The translations under genes and the position numbers were made by a program. A stretch of DNA of 64,000 bases from Cytobacillus oceanisediminis (lineage in GTDB: Bacteria > Bacillota > Bacilli > Bacillales > Cytobacillaceae). The notes beneath the pieces are model-generated. The model ran no database searches. It was not told where the DNA came from and worked only from the letters and a program-made list of their open reading frames with translations. Numbering within the stretch: position 1 is the first letter of the stretch; every line of letters begins with the position of its first letter. The DNA lies in NCBI RefSeq assembly GCF_003182355.1, contig NZ_QGTW01000001.1, forward strand, positions 124,001 through 188,000, written 5' to 3'. Below are positions 61,913 to 64,000 of this stretch, piece by piece.

Positions 61913-61936
61913 TTATATTGAAAAGGAGAATTTCTT

Positions 61937-62548
61937 TTGAATAAAAAGGAAACCGATAAAAATGTTGTTTGGCATCAATCCTTAATCAAAAAAGAAGACA
62001 GACAAAAACTGCATGGCCATAAAAGCTTGATGATTTGGTTTACAGGTCTTTCCGGTTCGGGGAAATCCACGATTGCCAATGCACTCCAGAAGGAATTATT
62101 TAGAAATGGCATAAGTACTTATTTGTTAGATGGGGATAACCTCCGCCATGGTATTAATAAGAATCTTTCTTTCTCTGAAGAGGACAGAAAAGAAAATATC
62201 AGAAGGACTGCTGAAACTGGAAAGCTGTTTGTAGATGCCGGAATTGTAGTCCTGGCTGCTCTCATTTCTCCATTTGCAGAAGATCGGGGAAATGCACGGG
62301 CGTTATTTGAACCTGGGGAGTTTATAGAAGTTTATGTGAAATGCTCTCTTCAGGAATGTGAAAGACGTGACCCAAAGGGATTGTATAAAAAAGCAAGAAA
62401 TGGTGAAATCAAAGAATTTACTGGAATAGATCAAGTGTATGAAGAGCCGATAAATCCGGAGATCATAATTGATTCGAATAAATTATCAATTGATAAAGCA
62501 GTCAATATTCTCTTATCATATCTTTTCACCAAGATTAATCTCAAATAG
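61937..62548 (+). CDS. cysC: Adenylyl-sulfate kinase (APS kinase)
   Basis: The 203-residue kinase starts at TTG 61937 with AAAAGGAGA upstream. It has the P-loop [40 protein letters not shown] (APS site), [20 protein letters not shown] and [15 protein letters not shown]. It phosphorylates APS to PAPS. It lies 24 bases downstream of the permease and 20 upstream of sat. It is full length for CysC, with no fused sulfurylase. Confidence 0.96.
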   Translation: MNKKETDKNVVWHQSLIKKEDRQKLHGHKSLMIWFTGLSGSGKSTIANALQKELFRNGISTYLLDGDNLRHGINKNLSFSEEDRKENIRRTAETGKLFVDAGIVVLAALISPFAEDRGNARALFEPGEFIEVYVKCSLQECERRDPKGLYKKARNGEIKEFTGIDQVYEEPINPEIIIDSNKLSIDKAVNILLSYLFTKINLK

Positions 62549-62567
62549 CTTTAAAGGAGGTTTTTAT

Positions 62568-63713
62568 ATGACACTTAGTATTCCACACGGTGGTACCTTA
62601 GTTAATCAAATCCAATTAGACTATAATAATTCAGACATTTATTCAGAAATTGAAATAGATGCCACGGCACTCTCCGATTTAGAATTAATCGCAAATGGAG
62701 CTTATAGTCCGTTAAAAGGTTTTCTGGGAAAGGAAGACTATGAATCTGTTCTAAAAAACATGCGGCTGGCAAACGGATTGGTTTGGAGTATTCCCATTAC
62801 ACTCCCCATTAAAGAAAAAACGGCAGAAAAGCTTAAATTGGGTGAAAAGGTTAGTTTGAAGTATGGAAATGAAATTTATGGTGTGCTTGAGCTTCAAGAT
62901 ATGTATGCACCTAACAAAATGGAAGAGGCAAAAAAAGTATACCAAACAAAGGATCAGAACCATCCTGGTGTTAAAAAGCTTTTGGAACGCCCCAATATAT
63001 ACGCAGCTGGCCCTATAATCATGACTAAAGTTCCTCCAAAAAACCCTGAATTTAGCCTTTACTATAAAACTCCGCAGGAAACAAGAAATGCATTTGAGCA
63101 TAATCACTGGGAGACAATTGTAGGGTTTCAAACAAGAAACCCTGTACACAGGGCACATGAGTATATCCAAAAGACAGCTCTTGAGCTAGTCGATGGTTTG
63201 TTTCTTAACCCTTTAGTTGGTGAAACGAAAGCTGATGACATACCAGCAAATATTAGAATGAATAGCTACGAAGTTTTGTTAAAACATTATTATCCTAAAG
63301 AAAGGGTGTTTTTGGCAGTTTTTCCGGCTGCCATGAGATATGCCGGCCCAAAGGAAGCTATTTTTCATGCACTTGTCCGCAAAAATTATGGCTGTACCCA
63401 TTTCATTGTTGGGCGGGACCATGCAGGAGTTGGAGATTATTATGGCACCTATGATGCGCAGAAAATCTTTGATCAATTCACCCCGGAAGAAATCGGAATA
63501 ACGATACTTCCTTTTGAACATAGCTTTTATTGTACTAAATGTGAAAATATGGCTTCCAGCAAGTCTTGTCCTCACAGCAAGAAAGACCATTTACATCTCT
63601 CCGGTACAAAGGTAAGGGAAATGCTGAAAAAAGGTATTACTCCACCTTCGCAATTTACCCGGCGTGAAGTAGCAGAAATCTTAATCAAAGGTCTAAAAAC
63701 ACCTGAAAAATGA
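62568..63713 (+). CDS. sat: ATP sulfurylase (sulfate adenylyltransferase)
   Basis: The 381-residue enzyme starts at ATG 62568 with AAAGGAGG upstream. It has [20 protein letters not shown] (the QTRNP and HxxH region), [40 protein letters not shown] (GRDHAG), and the zinc-like [20 protein letters not shown] near the end. It forms APS from sulfate and ATP. Together with cysC it supplies PAPS. No PAPS reductase or sulfite reductase gene is in the operon, so the product may be meant for sulfotransferases rather than cysteine synthesis. Confidence 0.97.
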   Translation: MTLSIPHGGTLVNQIQLDYNNSDIYSEIEIDATALSDLELIANGAYSPLKGFLGKEDYESVLKNMRLANGLVWSIPITLPIKEKTAEKLKLGEKVSLKYGNEIYGVLELQDMYAPNKMEEAKKVYQTKDQNHPGVKKLLERPNIYAAGPIIMTKVPPKNPEFSLYYKTPQETRNAFEHNHWETIVGFQTRNPVHRAHEYIQKTALELVDGLFLNPLVGETKADDIPANIRMNSYEVLLKHYYPKERVFLAVFPAAMRYAGPKEAIFHALVRKNYGCTHFIVGRDHAGVGDYYGTYDAQKIFDQFTPEEIGITILPFEHSFYCTKCENMASSKSCPHSKKDHLHLSGTKVREMLKKGITPPSQFTRREVAEILIKGLKTPEK

Positions 63714-63742
63714 GCTGTTCGTATTTGAACAGCTCGTTTTCT
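63712..63742. terminator. Terminator of the permease-cysC-sat operon
   Basis: GAGCTGTTC pairs with GAACAGCTC, starting in the stop codon, followed by GTTTTCTT. It also lies at the end of the convergent PHP gene. Confidence 0.85.
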
Positions 63743-64000
63743 TATAAGTCGTATCCAAACTCTCCAATTGAGTGCTCTTCATTGTGAAAGTCGGATCCCC
63801 CTGTTATTTCCTTATTATATTTTTTAGCCATTTTTTTATAGCGAACTGAGTCTTCTTTGCTATGCTTCCTGTGCCAAACCTCAATCCCGTCGAGTGGAAG
63901 CCGCATGATCTCCTCTGTAATTATGTCATCATGTATGAGGACCGGATGTGCTAGTACTGCCATGCCGCCAGCTTGGTGTATTAACCTTATTCCCTCTTCA
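63742..64000 (-). CDS. PHP-domain protein, C-terminal part only
   Basis: The frame runs off the right edge of the window. The visible 85 residues contain IHQAGGMAVLAHPVLIHDDI, DGIEVWHRKHSKEDSVRYKK and the metal-binding end EITGGSDFHNEEHSIGEFG, as in the TrpH/YciV-like PHP phosphoesterases. These act on 3'-5' nucleotide phosphates such as pAp. Hydrolysis of pAp, the by-product of sulfotransfer, would fit the neighbouring PAPS genes, but that is speculation. Confidence 0.85.
   Translation of the reverse strand, partial: EEGIRLIHQAGGMAVLAHPVLIHDDIITEEIMRLPLDGIEVWHRKHSKEDSVRYKKMAKKYNKEITGGSDFHNEEHSIGEFGYDL

Noticed and set aside
1-64000. CRISPR arrays, tRNA or rRNA genes
   Set aside because: No regularly spaced repeats and no tRNA- or rRNA-like sequences were noticed.

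Overview
The window looks like a chromosomal segment of a spore-forming member of the Bacillaceae (Bacillus, Neobacillus or Cytobacillus type). It is AT-rich, has strong GGAGG-type ribosome binding sites and frequent TTG/GTG starts, and carries many spore genes: a CotY/CotZ coat protein, a CwlC-type amidase, a CgeB-like protein, an sps/rml rhamnose operon and four SPOCS-type proteins. No tRNA, rRNA, CRISPR array or intact prophage was seen.

Layout. 1-12 kb is mostly housekeeping and respiration: a CNNM/HlyC-type membrane protein (cut by the window edge), a frameshifted beta-propeller gene, a nosF-nosY-nosD/nosL-nirK block on the minus strand with ResD-like sites upstream, uppP, a broken YciI-like gene, an LLM-class oxidoreductase, a DUF1836 gene and a TrhA/hemolysin III gene. 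12-28.5 kb is a spore-protein region: cwlC-like amidase, cotZ-like gene, a two-gene actin-like (ParM-type) module, four paralogous SPOCS-like proteins, a decayed manA, a GalU-type nucleotidyltransferase, and a 938-residue coiled-coil protein followed by a JAMM peptidase.

28.6-59.2 kb is a large surface-glycan island. It holds about eight glycosyltransferases (GT2, GT4, GT8-like, CgeB-like, several with unusual fusions), methyltransferases, an operon that probably makes UDP-L-rhamnosamine/quinovosamine derivatives, the dTDP-rhamnose operon (spsIJKL/rmlABDC), and sulfotransferases of at least three subfamilies (four intact, one broken). Many remnants lie between the genes, including a dnaX scrap, so the island is turning over. 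60.1-63.7 kb is an operon of a SLC13-type permease, APS kinase (cysC) and ATP sulfurylase (sat), followed by a partial PHP-domain gene.

How it fits together. The permease-cysC-sat operon would import sulfate and make PAPS. The neighbouring sulfotransferases would use PAPS to sulfate a glycan built from rhamnose and an amino-deoxyhexose. The CgeB-like gene, the sps genes and the adjoining coat genes make the spore surface (crust or exosporium) the likely site. Sulfated spore-surface glycans are, to my knowledge, essentially undescribed in Bacillus, so this is the main candidate for a new system. The assignment is inference from gene content; no similarity search was run.
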